Of a stretch of 64,000 nt of DNA, positions 34,237 to 43,299 are shown piece by piece (the first letter of the stretch is position 1; every line of letters begins with the position of its first letter). The stretch is from NCBI RefSeq assembly GCF_045863935.1, contig NZ_BTVP01000013.1, forward strand, positions 1-64,000. The letters run 5' to 3'. Below the pieces are notes generated by a model. The model was not told the DNA's origin, searched no databases, and saw only the letters and a program-made list of their open reading frames with translations. The stretch is from Parvibaculum sp045863935 (GTDB lineage: Bacteria > Pseudomonadota > Alphaproteobacteria > Parvibaculales > Parvibaculaceae). A program made the position numbers and the translations under genes.

Positions 34237-35244
34237 TCAGAGCAGCTTGCCCATGGCGACTGCAGTGTCGCCCATGCGGTTGGAGAAGCCCCACTCATTG
34301 TCGTACCAGGAAAGCACGCGCACGAGCTTGCCTTCGATCACCTGCGTCTGCGTGAGGTCGAAGGTGGAGGAGGCGGGGTTGTGGTTGAAGTCGATCGAGA
34401 CATTGGGCTCGTCGGTCGTCGCGAGGATGCCCTTGAGCGGGCCCTTCGAGGCGGCAATGATCGCGGCGTTCACTTCCTCGGCCGTGGTCTTCTTCTTCGC
34501 GGTGAAGACGAGATCGATGACCGAGACGTTCGGGGTGGGCACACGGATCGAGGTGCCGTCCAGCTTGCCCTTCAGTTCCGGCAGCACGAGACCGACGGCC
34601 TTCGCCGCGCCGGTCGAGGTCGGGATCATGGAGACGCCCGCGGCGCGCGCGCGGCGAGGATCCTTGTGCAGCGTGTCGACGGTGTTCTGATCGCCCGTAT
34701 AGGCGTGGATCGTCGTCATGTAGCCCTGCTCGATGCCGCAGGCCTTGTACAGGACCTGCGCGACCGGCGCGAGGCAGTTCGTCGTGCAGGACGCGTTCGA
34801 GACGATCTTGTGGCTCTTCTTCAAAGCGCTGTGATTCACGCCGTAAACGACGGTGAGGTCCGAATCTTCGCCCGGAGCCGAGATCAGGACCTTTTTCGCG
34901 CCCGCAGTCAGGTGCGCGGCGGCCTTTTCGCGCGCGGTGAAGAGACCTGTGCATTCGAGCGCGATGTCGACGCCGAGGTCGCTCCAGGGAAGCTTCGCGG
35001 GATCACGCTCGGCGAGCACCTTGATGGGCCCGCGGCCGAGGTCCATTGAGGACTTCGTCGTCTTGATCTTGCCGGGGAAGCGGCCGTGGACGCTGTCGTA
35101 TTTCAGCAGGAGCGCATTGGCATCGACCGATCCAAGGTCGTTGATCGCCACAACTTCAATATCCTTGCGGCCGGATTCCGCGATGGCGCGGAGCACCAGG
35201 CGCCCGATCCGACCGAATCCGTTAATCGCAACGCGCACTGCCAT
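34237..35244 (-). CDS. gap: Glyceraldehyde-3-phosphate dehydrogenase, type I
   Basis: 335-residue NAD-type enzyme. The N-terminal cofactor loop is NGFGRIGRLVLRA, the acid residue after strand 2 is in VVAINDLGS (favouring NAD, though dual use is possible), the catalytic Cys is in SNASCTTNCLAP, and the C-terminus has SWYDNEWGFSNRM. It lies 19 bases upstream of pgk and 23 bases downstream of tkt, forming a central-carbon operon with the aldolase. Confidence 0.97.
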   Translation of the reverse strand: MAVRVAINGFGRIGRLVLRAIAESGRKDIEVVAINDLGSVDANALLLKYDSVHGRFPGKIKTTKSSMDLGRGPIKVLAERDPAKLPWSDLGVDIALECTGLFTAREKAAAHLTAGAKKVLISAPGEDSDLTVVYGVNHSALKKSHKIVSNASCTTNCLAPVAQVLYKACGIEQGYMTTIHAYTGDQNTVDTLHKDPRRARAAGVSMIPTSTGAAKAVGLVLPELKGKLDGTSIRVPTPNVSVIDLVFTAKKKTTAEEVNAAIIAASKGPLKGILATTDEPNVSIDFNHNPASSTFDLTQTQVIEGKLVRVLSWYDNEWGFSNRMGDTAVAMGKLL

Positions 35245-35267
35245 TTGCTTGTTCTCCTGAGCGTAAG

Positions 35268-37301
35268 TTAGGCCTTTTCCTCGAGGCGTGCCTTTGCCGC
35301 GGCCACTGCCGCCTCGGGGGTAATGTTGAAGTGCTTGTAAAGTTCCGGCGCCGGTCCGGAAGCGCCGAAGCCGGTCATGCCGATAAAGTCGCCATCCGCG
35401 CCGATATAGCGGTCCCAGCCGAAACGGACGCCGGCTTCGATCGCGATCTTCACCGTGCCTTCGCCAAGCATATCGGCCTGGAAATCCTTCGACTGCTGGT
35501 CGAAAAGATCGAGGCAGGGCATGGATACGACGCGCGCGGGTATACCGTCGCGCTCAAGCATCTGCTGAGCCGCAATCGCGATCTCGATTTCAGAGCCTGT
35601 TGCAAGCAGCGACACCTGCGCCTTGGAGGAGGCGGGGACAAGTTCATAGGCACCGCGAGCGCAGAGGTTCTTGTTCGTGTTCTCGGTGCGAACGGCGGGC
35701 AGGTTCTGGCGCGACAGAGCGAGGATCGACGGTGTGTTCTTCGCTTCGAGTGCGAGCTGCCAGCATTCCAGTGTCTCGACCGCGTCCGCCGGGCGGAATA
35801 CATGGACGTTCGGCATGGCCCTGAGGCTCGCCAGATGTTCGACCGGCTGATGCGTCGGTCCGTCTTCGCCAAGGCCGATCGAGTCATGCGTCATCACATA
35901 GATGACGCGCTGCCCCATCAGCGCGGAAAGACGGATTGCCGGACGGCAGTAGTCCGTGAACACGAGGAAGGTGCCGGAATAGGGGATAAGTCCCTTGTGA
36001 AGCGCAATGCCGTTCATCGCGGCGGCCATGCCGTGTTCGCGGATGCCGTAGTGGATGAACGAGCCGGAGAAATCCTCCGCCGTCACCGCCCTCTGCTCGC
36101 GGGAGCGGGTATTGTTGGAACCGGTCAGGTCCGCCGATCCGCCGATGGTTTCGGGCAGTGCGGCGTTGATGACATTGAGCGCTTCTTCGGAGGATTTGCG
36201 GGTCGCCCATTTCGGCTTGTCGGCGACGAGTTTTTCCTTGAAGGCTTCGATCGCCTTGCCAAGACCGGCGGGAAGGTCGCCGGCAATGCGGCGCTCGAAT
36301 TCCGTACGGGTCTCAACGGGGAGGGCAGCGAGTTTTTCTTCCCAGGCCTTGCGTGCCTTGACGTTACGAAGGCCGGCGATGCGCCAGGCGTCCAGCGTCT
36401 CGCTCGGCACCGTGAAGGGCTCGGCCTTCCAGTGCAGCGTCTCGCGGGCGAGTGCGATTTCCTCTGTGCCAAGCGGCGACCCGTGCGAGGACGATTTGCC
36501 CTGCTTGTTCGGCGAGCCATAGCCGATCACGGTGCGGCAGGCGATGAGGGTCGGCTTGTCGGACTTCTGCGCCTTTTCGATGGCTGCAGCGATCTCGTCC
36601 GGGTTGTGGCCGTCGATGCGGCTCGCATTCCAGCCCGCCGCCTCGAAACGTTTCAGCGCGTCGCCGGATTCCGAGAGCGACAGAGCGCCGTCGATGGTGA
36701 TTTCGTTGTCGTCGTAGAGGACGATGAGCTTGGAGAGTTTCAGGTGCCCGGCAAGGCTGATTGCCTCGTGGCTGATGCCTTCCATGAGGTCGCCGTCGGA
36801 GGCAATCACATATGTATAGTGATCGACGATTTCCTTGCCGAAGCGGGCCGCCTGAAGACGTTCGGCAAGCGCCATGCCCACAGCCGTCGAGATGCCCTGA
36901 CCGAGCGGACCCGTGGTCGTTTCGACGCCTTCGGCGTGGCCATATTCGGGGTGTCCGGCCGTGATCGAGCCAAGCTGGCGGAAGTTCCTGATCTGCTCGA
37001 TCGTCATGTCCTCGTAGCCGAGCAGGTAGTTCACGGCATAAAGCAGCATCGAGCCATGGCCGGCCGACAGCACGAAACGGTCCCGGTCCGGCCAGCCGGG
37101 CTTCCGGGGGTCGATCTTCAAAAAGCGGGTAAAGAGCACCGTGGCCATGTCCGCCGTGCCCATCGGCATGCCGGGGTGACCGGAATTCGCCTGCTGCACT
37201 GCATCCATCGCCAGGGCGCGGATCGCATTGGCCATCGCATCGTGCGAGGCACCGGATGATTTCGCTTTTTCGGCGACGGCGGTTTTTTCAGTTGGCGTCA
37301 T
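35268..37301 (-). CDS. tkt: Transketolase
   Basis: 677-residue thiamine-diphosphate enzyme that moves two-carbon units in the pentose phosphate pathway. Motifs are RALAMDAVQQANSGHPGMPMG at the start, LSAGHGSMLLY, ASDGDLMEGISHEA for TPP/Mg binding, and the pyrimidine-domain signature GLGEDGPTHQPVE. It is first in the minus-strand order tkt-gap-pgk-fba. No Calvin-cycle marker (RuBisCO, phosphoribulokinase) is in the window, so I read the cluster as glycolysis/pentose phosphate. Confidence 0.97.
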   Translation of the reverse strand: MTPTEKTAVAEKAKSSGASHDAMANAIRALAMDAVQQANSGHPGMPMGTADMATVLFTRFLKIDPRKPGWPDRDRFVLSAGHGSMLLYAVNYLLGYEDMTIEQIRNFRQLGSITAGHPEYGHAEGVETTTGPLGQGISTAVGMALAERLQAARFGKEIVDHYTYVIASDGDLMEGISHEAISLAGHLKLSKLIVLYDDNEITIDGALSLSESGDALKRFEAAGWNASRIDGHNPDEIAAAIEKAQKSDKPTLIACRTVIGYGSPNKQGKSSSHGSPLGTEEIALARETLHWKAEPFTVPSETLDAWRIAGLRNVKARKAWEEKLAALPVETRTEFERRIAGDLPAGLGKAIEAFKEKLVADKPKWATRKSSEEALNVINAALPETIGGSADLTGSNNTRSREQRAVTAEDFSGSFIHYGIREHGMAAAMNGIALHKGLIPYSGTFLVFTDYCRPAIRLSALMGQRVIYVMTHDSIGLGEDGPTHQPVEHLASLRAMPNVHVFRPADAVETLECWQLALEAKNTPSILALSRQNLPAVRTENTNKNLCARGAYELVPASSKAQVSLLATGSEIEIAIAAQQMLERDGIPARVVSMPCLDLFDQQSKDFQADMLGEGTVKIAIEAGVRFGWDRYIGADGDFIGMTGFGASGPAPELYKHFNITPEAAVAAAKARLEEKA

Positions 37302-37382
37302 GTGTCACTCTATTGCCCAGACGGGCGCTGAGCGGGCAGGAGATTGCGGATTCTCCGCGCCGTGGGAGAGCCGCTCATTGCG

Positions 37383-37408
37383 CGTATCGGGGGCTCGTAT
37401 CGGGGGCT
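37383..37408. repeat. Perfect 13-bp tandem duplication
   Basis: CGTATCGGGGGCT occurs twice in a row in the divergent gap between tkt and the DUF4164 gene. Confidence 0.9.
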
Positions 37409-37542
37409 CTTACCGGGGCCCTCCCGAGAGCGGCGCCACAATGACCACGGACCCCCCGGGAGTCAATGCCGGAATGGCCGGATTGAGCGGCGATTCAGCG
37501 CATATCGGATTGCCGTTTTGCGGGGGCCGGTTACCGGCAGCG

Positions 37543-37571
37543 TTGACCTCATTTCACAGGCCTGCCTATCT
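37543..37571 (+). promoter_or_regulatory. Promoter of the DUF4164-zapA unit
   Basis: TTGACC, 17 bases, CTATCT: a good match to the alphaproteobacterial housekeeping consensus, 53 bases before the first start codon. The rest of the 322-base gap from tkt holds no gene. Confidence 0.6.
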
Positions 37572-37623
37572 TGGCGTTGGATGTTCCGGCTGCTTCGGCC
37601 GGAACGGTCAGCCCGGGAACGAC

Positions 37624-37890
37624 ATGAGCAAACTCGATTCGTCTGTGGAGCGCTTTTCAGGCGCGCTGGACAGGCTGGAAGCGACCATCAACCGGCAGGT
37701 ACAGCGGGCCCAGGCGGCCCGGCGGCTGCAGGAAGAGGTGGATACGCTGAAGGAGGACCGCTCGGAGCTTGCCGAGGAACTCGACCAGCTCAAGGCCGAG
37801 GCGCGGCGGCTGAACGAACTCAACGAGCGGGCCTCCGAAACGCTTGCCGACGCAATCGAAGGCATCAGGGAAGTTCTCGCCGAAGGCTGA
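37624..37890 (+). CDS. DUF4164 family coiled-coil protein
   Basis: 88 residues, almost entirely coiled coil: RRLQEEVDTLKEDRSELAEELDQLKAEARRL. DUF4164 proteins are small, of unknown function, and are commonly encoded directly upstream of zapA in this class. The ATG at 37624 gives MSKLDSSVERF; a longer frame upstream runs through the promoter. The gene ends 25 bases before zapA, so both are likely on one transcript and may both act at the division site. Confidence 0.85.
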   Translation: MSKLDSSVERFSGALDRLEATINRQVQRAQAARRLQEEVDTLKEDRSELAEELDQLKAEARRLNELNERASETLADAIEGIREVLAEG

Positions 37891-37915
37891 AAGACCCGGC
37901 CGGAAAGGAAATTTC

Positions 37916-38275
37916 ATGGGACAGGTCAAGGTCTCGATCAACGATCGCTCCTACACGGTTGCCTGCGGCGACGGCGAGGAGGATCACGTCCGCGAACTCG
38001 CTTCCTACATCAACAAGCACGTGACCGACCTTGCCCAGGCGGTCGGCCAGGTCGGCGATGCCCGGCTTCTCCTTATGGCGGGCCTCTTGGTCGCCGACGA
38101 GCTTTCCGAGGCCTATCAGAAGACGAAAATGCTGGAGCAGGAGATCGAGAATCTCAGCGGATCTCGCGCTTCGGCCCTCGAGCGCACGCGCGAAGCTGAG
38201 GATTCGCTTGCCGATGTGCTCGACGATGCCGCGCGCCGTATCGAGGATCTCGCCAAGCGGATCGAGGCGGCGTGA
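37916..38275 (+). CDS. zapA: Cell division protein ZapA
   Basis: 119-residue protein that promotes bundling of FtsZ filaments at the division ring. The N-terminal globular part (VKVSINDRSYTVACGDGEEDHVRELA) and a C-terminal coiled coil match ZapA. It begins MGQVKV at the ATG 37916. The order zapA, 6S RNA, 5-FCL is conserved across many proteobacteria and supports this call and that of the RNA. Confidence 0.93.
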   Translation: MGQVKVSINDRSYTVACGDGEEDHVRELASYINKHVTDLAQAVGQVGDARLLLMAGLLVADELSEAYQKTKMLEQEIENLSGSRASALERTREAEDSLADVLDDAARRIEDLAKRIEAA

Positions 38276-38307
38276 CATTCTGCGCTCGCCCCTTTTCTTT
38301 ATTTGCC

Positions 38308-38336
38308 TTGACCGGGGACCGTTTCGTCCCAGATAG
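38308..38336 (+). promoter_or_regulatory. Promoter of 6S RNA
   Basis: TTGACC, 17 bases, AGATAG; the expected RNA start is near 38341-38343, in line with the predicted closing stem. Confidence 0.55.
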
Positions 38337-38340
38337 AATG

Positions 38341-38509
38341 GGGTCGGGTACTGCCCTTCTCGTCAGGAATAATTACTCTCGGGGCCTTACGCTCCTCAAG
38401 GGAGCTGTCCCTGAGGGAGGCCGTGGCCTCCTTCAAACGGCGCCCACCTACGTTAGTAGGTCTCCGAGGAACGACATTCCGACGGTTGCGGTGGTCCCAC
38501 TTTCCCCAT
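38341..38509 (+). ncRNA. ssrS: 6S RNA
   Basis: RNA that binds and holds sigma-70 RNA polymerase in stationary phase. It lies in the classic position between zapA and the 5-FCL gene. The ends pair as a rod: GGGG/CCCC at the base, CGTCAGGAAT (38361) with ATTCCGACG (38476), CTCGG (38378) with CCGAG (38464), leaving a large GC-rich central region. The length of about 170 is normal. The exact ends are estimates. Confidence 0.78.
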
Positions 38510-38519
38510 CCTGTTTCGC

Positions 38520-39116
38520 ATGAGTGCCGAAGCTAAACGGCGCGCGCGGGAAGCTGCGCGGCAACGGCGAGACAGTGCCCATGCGGCGCTAAGGGCGAGC
38601 GCGCCGGCGCTCATTGCATCCAATTTCCTCATTTCCATTCCCCTTGTGGAGGGAAGCTGCATAGCCGGATATGCGGCGATCGGCAGCGAGGCGGATCCCA
38701 CCGAACTCCTTCTGCAGCTTTCAGGGCGCGGGCATCCATGCGTGTTGCCGCGCGTCGCGACGCGCGGCATGCCGCTCGTCTTCAATGTCTGGCGACCGGG
38801 CGACGAACTGGTGCCGGGCGATCACGGGACGCGCGAACCGAGTCCGGACGCGCCAGAAGCGCGGCCCGACGTCGTGCTGGTGCCGCTTCTGGCCTTCGAC
38901 GCGCATGGACGGCGGCTCGGCTATGGTGGCGGATATTATGACCGGACGCTCGAAAGGCTCCGGAATGAGAGGCGCGGCGTCATCGCCGTCGGGGTTGCCT
39001 TTTCGGCGCAGGAAGCCCAAGACCTGCCGGAGGAGGACTTCGATGCCCGTCTCGACTGGGTCGTGACGGAAAAAGGCGCAAGGGCATTCGGTCCTGCGGC
39101 CGGAGGACAAGCATGA
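38520..39116 (+). CDS. 5-formyltetrahydrofolate cyclo-ligase
   Basis: 198-residue ATP-dependent enzyme that returns 5-formyl-THF to the folate pool. Diagnostic residues are VLVPLLAFDAHGRRLGYGGGYYDRTL (substrate and ATP loop) and IAGYAAIGSEADP. The ORF starts 11 bases after the 6S RNA end, and in other bacteria the two are one transcript. It overlaps the following phosphoesterase gene by 4 bases. Confidence 0.93.
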   Translation: MSAEAKRRAREAARQRRDSAHAALRASAPALIASNFLISIPLVEGSCIAGYAAIGSEADPTELLLQLSGRGHPCVLPRVATRGMPLVFNVWRPGDELVPGDHGTREPSPDAPEARPDVVLVPLLAFDAHGRRLGYGGGYYDRTLERLRNERRGVIAVGVAFSAQEAQDLPEEDFDARLDWVVTEKGARAFGPAAGGQA

Positions 39117-39925
39117 GACTGCTCTTCATGGGCGACATCGTAGGGCGGAGCGGGCGCGACGCGCTGGTTGCGGAACTCCCGGCCTTGCGGCGGGAACTCG
39201 GGCTCGATTTCGTCGTAGTGAATGGCGAGAACGCGGCAGGCGGTTTCGGTATTACCGGGGCGATCTGCGACGAGATTTTCGACGCAGGCGCCGACGTCAT
39301 CACGCTTGGCAACCATTCCTGGGACCAGCGCGAGGCGCTGGTGCATATCGAGCGGGAGCCGCGTCTCGTGCGGCCGGCGAACTATCCGTCGGGTACGCCA
39401 GGCCGGGGTGCGGCGCTCGTGGAAGCAGCTTCGGGCGAGCGGGTTCTCGTCGTGAACGCGCTTGGCCGCGTTTTCATGGAAGCGCTGGACTGCCCCTTCG
39501 AGGCGATCGACCGGCAGATTTCAGCCTGCCCGCTCGGCGAGGCCGCCGACGCGATCATCGTCGACATGCATGCCGAGGCAACATCGGAAAAGATGGCGAT
39601 GGGCCACTATTGCGATGGGCGTGTGTCGCTCGTGGTCGGCACGCATAGCCATGTGCCGACGGCCGACGCGCAGATCCTGCCCGGTGGCACGGCCTATCAG
39701 ACGGATGCCGGCATGTGCGGCGACTACAACTCCGTTATCGGCATGGAGAAGGATGAGCCGCTGAACCGCTTCCTGACGCGCATCCCGAGCGGACGTTTCC
39801 AGCCCGCGCTCGGGCCGGCGACGCTTTGCGGCGTGTTCGTGGAAACGGACGGTTCCGGGCTTGCGCGCCGCGTGGAGCCGGTTCGGATCGGCGGCCGTCT
39901 CACCCAGGTTCTGCCGGAGGTCTGA
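39113..39925 (+). CDS. YmdB-like metallophosphoesterase (TIGR00282)
   Basis: 270 residues. The two-metal phosphoesterase core is visible: GDIVGRSGRDAL, VVNGENAAGGFGIT, TLGNHSWDQRE, VDMHAEATSEKMAMG and VGTHSHVPTAD. Homologues such as Bacillus YmdB cleave 2',3'-cyclic nucleotides or act in signalling; the substrate here is unknown. It is translationally coupled to the 5-FCL gene by a 4-base overlap. A glycosyltransferase-like gene starts 4 bases after its stop. Confidence 0.9.
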   Translation: MRLLFMGDIVGRSGRDALVAELPALRRELGLDFVVVNGENAAGGFGITGAICDEIFDAGADVITLGNHSWDQREALVHIEREPRLVRPANYPSGTPGRGAALVEAASGERVLVVNALGRVFMEALDCPFEAIDRQISACPLGEAADAIIVDMHAEATSEKMAMGHYCDGRVSLVVGTHSHVPTADAQILPGGTAYQTDAGMCGDYNSVIGMEKDEPLNRFLTRIPSGRFQPALGPATLCGVFVETDGSGLARRVEPVRIGGRLTQVLPEV

Positions 39926-39929
39926 CGCC

Positions 39930-40955
39930 ATGCGGATCGTGCTTGTCGGCAATTTCAACGAAAAGCGTGCTGGCGCGAATTTCTACGCAACGGTCCGCAA
40001 GCTTGCCAACGGCTTCATTCGAAACGGCCATCAGGTGATGACGTTCAGCGACCGCGACGTCGCGCGGGAAGTGCATAAGTGGGGCATCGGTCGCGGTGGC
40101 GATGCCCATGCGAACGAGCGGCTCGTCGAGCTCTGTTCGAACTTCCGCCCGGAGCTTCTCGTTCTTTTTCACGCAGACAAGATCGCCAACGATACGGTGC
40201 GTGAATTGCGCTCAATGCTGCCGTCGCTTCGTGTTTGCATGATTAACATCGACGCATTGTTCCTGACCGAGAACGTCGCGCGCATCCGTCGCTTTGCAGA
40301 GGTTGCGGATATGACTTTCATCACGACGGCGGGCGGCCGCCTCGACGAATTCGTCACGCCGACGCATTCGCTTGCCTTCATCCCGAACCCTGCCGATCCC
40401 TCGATCGATACGTTGCAATGCTTTGCAGGTAGCGACCAGCCTTTCGACTTTCTTTGCGCGGTCGGTGCCGAGACGTCGTCCACGTCTCGTGGGCGATTCC
40501 TGCGCGAGATCGAGGCACGCGTGCCTGAAGCGCGATGTGCCTTTTACGGGCTTGATGAGCGGCCCGCCTTGCAGGGCATGGCCTATTACGATGCCATCGC
40601 CTCCACCCGGATGGGGCTCAATCTCAACCGTGAAGAGGGATACCCTCTCTATTCCTCCGACCGCCTCGCGCAATATGCGGGCAATGGATTGCTCGTCTTC
40701 GTCGCGCGGTCGACCGGATATGACGAGATATTTTTGGACGAGGAATTCGCCTTCTACCGCGATCAGGACGAACTCGCGGACAAGCTTCGCCATTTTCTGA
40801 AGAACGATGGCGAACGTCGGCGGATCGCTCGCAATGGCCATGAGCGCTACCACGCCTTTTTCAGCGAGCGGCTCGTCGCGCGTTACATAGAGGACGTGAT
40901 GGCGGGCGGCGCGCTTTCGCATGCCTATGCCTGGCCGACGGAACTCCACAAATAG
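39930..40955 (+). CDS. CgeB-type glycosyltransferase-like protein
   Basis: 341 residues with two Rossmann-like halves. The C-terminal half (about 195-330) fits the Glyco_trans_1_2/CgeB family: RMGLNLNREEGYPLYSSDRLAQYAGNG, then DEIFLDEEFAFYRDQDELADKL and RRRIARNGHERYHAFF. The N-terminal half starts MRIVLVGNFNEKRAGANFY. No signal or membrane segment is seen. The sugar and acceptor are unknown. I chose the ATG at 39930; the upstream frame overlaps the phosphoesterase gene. It may belong to that operon. Confidence 0.75.
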   Translation: MRIVLVGNFNEKRAGANFYATVRKLANGFIRNGHQVMTFSDRDVAREVHKWGIGRGGDAHANERLVELCSNFRPELLVLFHADKIANDTVRELRSMLPSLRVCMINIDALFLTENVARIRRFAEVADMTFITTAGGRLDEFVTPTHSLAFIPNPADPSIDTLQCFAGSDQPFDFLCAVGAETSSTSRGRFLREIEARVPEARCAFYGLDERPALQGMAYYDAIASTRMGLNLNREEGYPLYSSDRLAQYAGNGLLVFVARSTGYDEIFLDEEFAFYRDQDELADKLRHFLKNDGERRRIARNGHERYHAFFSERLVARYIEDVMAGGALSHAYAWPTELHK

Positions 40956-41170
40956 AGCGGAAAGCAGAACCGCCCCGTCTTCCTTGCCGGCCGAGGTGGG
41001 TGAGGCGGACAGGAGGGCGGGGCGGTGTGCCTTCGCGTGGATTGCGTTGGCTTTTCCGGCTCGGGCTGGGCGGGGGCCGCGAGCCGGTCTTCTGCAAGTG
41101 CCGCCGTCTTCTAGAGAAAGCTGGGCAAACCATCCCGTCCGGCGACAGGGGAAGTCTGGCCGGGCAAATG

Positions 41171-41215
41171 TTAAATGCACGTTAAACGAGCATAAAAAAG
41201 TTAAAAACACGTTAT
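41171..41215 (+). promoter_or_regulatory. Tandem CtrA-like boxes upstream of yebC-ruv-tol
   Basis: TTAA-ATGCACG-TTAA (41171-41185) is a perfect TTAA-N7-TTAA site. A second, TTAA-AAACACG-TTAT (41201-41215), lies exactly 30 bases later with one mismatch. They sit in an AT-rich patch in the 361-base gap before yebC, which otherwise holds no credible gene. CtrA binding is inferred from consensus. Confidence 0.55.
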
Positions 41216-41316
41216 GCGTGTATTTGGTTGTGTGCCCTGCGCTATGGATTTTGCTCGGGGCGCCTTCTATAAAGGCGCAAATTTCAAGAGCTATTCGAAA
41301 GGCTTTCGGAGGCGGA

Positions 41317-42063
41317 ATGGCCGGCCACTCACAATTCAAGAACATCATGTATCGCAAGGGCGCGCAGGATAAGAAGCGCGCCAAGCTTTTCGCCAAGCTC
41401 GCCAAGGAAATCACCGTGGCGGCGAAAATGGGCTTGCCCGACCCCGAATATAATCCACGCCTGCGGGCCGCTATCCAGGCGGCGCGCGTGGAAAACATGC
41501 CGAAAGACAATATCGAGCGCGCGATCAAGAAGAGCACCGATCAGGGCGGCGAAAACTACGAAGAAGTGCGGTACGAGGGCTTCGGCCCCGGCGGCATCGG
41601 CGTTCTCGTCGAAACGCTGACCGACAACCGCAACCGGACGGCCGGCGAAGTCCGCTCCATCTTCTCAAAGAATGGCGGCAATCTGGGCGAGACGGGCTCG
41701 GTTTCGTTCATGTTCGACCGGCTCGGCCTGATCGAATACCCCGCCGATGTGGCGAGCGCCGACGATATGCTCGAAGCGGCGATCGATGCCGGCGCCGACG
41801 ACTGCCAGTCGGGTGCGGAAGCGCATGAACTCTATTGCGCGCCGGATGCACTGCATGAGGTTGCCTCGGCTCTTGAGACGAAGTTTGGCGAACCGCGCGC
41901 GGCGCGAATCGTCTGGAAGCCGCAGAACACCATCGCTCTCGACGACGAGAAGGCGGAGACCGTCTTCAAGATGCTCGAAGCGCTGGACGACAATGACGAT
42001 GTGCAGCAGGTTTATGCGAACTTCGAAATGTCCGATTCGGTCCTGGAGAAGATGTCCGCCTGA
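41317..42063 (+). CDS. YebC/PmpR family translation or transcription regulator
   Basis: 248 residues. Family hallmarks: AGHSQFKNIMYRKGAQDKKRAKLF at the start, PRLRAAIQAARVENMPKDNIERAIKK, EVRYEGFGPGGIGVLVETLTDNRNRT and KNGGNLGETGSVSFMF. Members were described as transcription regulators and more recently as ribosome factors relieving stalls. GGAGG precedes the ATG. yebC next to ruvC-ruvA-ruvB is conserved in many bacteria. Confidence 0.95.
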   Translation: MAGHSQFKNIMYRKGAQDKKRAKLFAKLAKEITVAAKMGLPDPEYNPRLRAAIQAARVENMPKDNIERAIKKSTDQGGENYEEVRYEGFGPGGIGVLVETLTDNRNRTAGEVRSIFSKNGGNLGETGSVSFMFDRLGLIEYPADVASADDMLEAAIDAGADDCQSGAEAHELYCAPDALHEVASALETKFGEPRAARIVWKPQNTIALDDEKAETVFKMLEALDDNDDVQQVYANFEMSDSVLEKMSA

Positions 42064-42160
42064 CGGGCTGGCGCGGATATCGCTCTCCCGGCGGCGCGGG
42101 CATAAACCGGGCGGTTTCGGCCTTGTTCAGGGCGGGGCCGGGCACAAGGACTTCCCGCTC

Positions 42161-42688
42161 ATGCCGGCATCGTTCAGATATCTCGGCATCGATCCCGGCC
42201 TCACAGCAACGGGATGGGGCGTGATCGGCGTGCAGGGGGCGAAACTCATCCATATTGCGAATGGCACGATTTCGTCCAATGCGCGGTTGAGCATTGCCGA
42301 GCGTCTGGTCGAGATCGAGGCGGGGCTTGTGCGTGTCGTCGCCGAACACTTGCCGGATGCCGCCGCTGTCGAACAGGCTTTCGTCGCGCGCGATGCGTCG
42401 GCGGCGCTGAAGCTTGGGCAGGCACGCGCCATTGCACTCCTCGTTGCCGCTCGGGCGGGCCTCGCCGTTGCAGAATATGCTCCCAATCACGTGAAGAAAT
42501 CCGTCGTCGGTGCGGGCCATGCCGACAAGGCGCAGATAAGGCTCATGGTCGAAATGCTGCTGCCGGGCTCGAAAGCCGCCACCGAACACGCGGCCGACGC
42601 GCTCGCCATCGCCATCGCCCATGCGCATTCTGGGGCTGCGAATGAAAGGCTTGCGGCGGCGGTTGCGCGCGCCGGAGCGGGCCGATGA
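42161..42688 (+). CDS. ruvC: Holliday junction resolvase RuvC
   Basis: 175-residue endonuclease that cuts four-way DNA junctions. The catalytic acids are visible: Asp in YLGIDPGLTATGWGV, Glu in AVEQAFVARD, and the pair in EHAADALAIAIAHAH. KKSVVGAGHADKAQ is the DNA-contact region. The ATG at 42161 begins MPASFRYLGIDPG; the frame continues upstream only as antisense or overlap with yebC. The stop overlaps the ruvA start by 4 bases. Confidence 0.96.
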   Translation: MPASFRYLGIDPGLTATGWGVIGVQGAKLIHIANGTISSNARLSIAERLVEIEAGLVRVVAEHLPDAAAVEQAFVARDASAALKLGQARAIALLVAARAGLAVAEYAPNHVKKSVVGAGHADKAQIRLMVEMLLPGSKAATEHAADALAIAIAHAHSGAANERLAAAVARAGAGR

Positions 42689-43299
42689 TCGGGAAGCTCA
42701 AAGGCATTGTCGATTCTTCGGGCGAGGACTGGGTCGTCATCGATGTCGGCGGTGTCGGCTATCACGTCACGTGCTCGCGCCGAACCTTGCAGAACCTCCC
42801 TGCTTCCGGCGGTGCGGTCACGCTTTCCATCGAGACGAAGGTGAGCGACGAGGCGATCCGCCTCATAGGTTTCGAGAGCGATGCCGAGCGCGACTGGTTC
42901 CGCCTGCTGCTGGGTGTGCAGGGGGTCGGTACGCGCGTGGCGCTTGGCGTGCTCGGCACACTCGCGCCCGCCGATCTTGCCCGCGCCATTGCGCTCGACG
43001 ACAGGAAGGCGATTTCCGCGGCGCCGGGTGTCGGCGCCAAGGTCGCTGCTCGCATCGCTGCCGAATTAAAGGACAAGGCGCCGGAAGGCGCCTCGCTTGC
43101 CGCCATGCTGGAGACGCCGGTCAACGGGACGCCCGTGCCGTCGGCAGCGCCGATGCGCGATGCGGTCTCCGCGCTCGTCAATCTCGGTTATCCGCAGGCG
43201 CAAGCCGCGGGGGCGGTTGCGGCGGCGGCGAAGGGACTCGATGAGGCGGCAACAGCCGAGCAGCTCATCCGGCAGGGCCTCAAGGAGCTTGCGCGATGA
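42685..43299 (+). CDS. ruvA: Holliday junction DNA helicase subunit RuvA
   Basis: 204-residue junction-binding subunit. Domain I (about 1-65) starts MIGKLKGIVDSSGEDW with GGVGYHVTCS; the helix-hairpin-helix domain has LLGVQGVGTRVALGVLGTL and APGVGAKVAARIAAEL; a flexible linker leads to the C-terminal RuvB-contact domain (ALVNLGYPQAQA). 4-base overlaps join it to ruvC and ruvB. Confidence 0.96.
   Translation: MIGKLKGIVDSSGEDWVVIDVGGVGYHVTCSRRTLQNLPASGGAVTLSIETKVSDEAIRLIGFESDAERDWFRLLLGVQGVGTRVALGVLGTLAPADLARAIALDDRKAISAAPGVGAKVAARIAAELKDKAPEGASLAAMLETPVNGTPVPSAAPMRDAVSALVNLGYPQAQAAGAVAAAAKGLDEAATAEQLIRQGLKELAR

Noticed and set aside
33603..34298. Separate short pgk fragments suggesting a pseudogene
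   Set aside because: The break coincides exactly with the run of Ns and the flanking protein sequence is intact.
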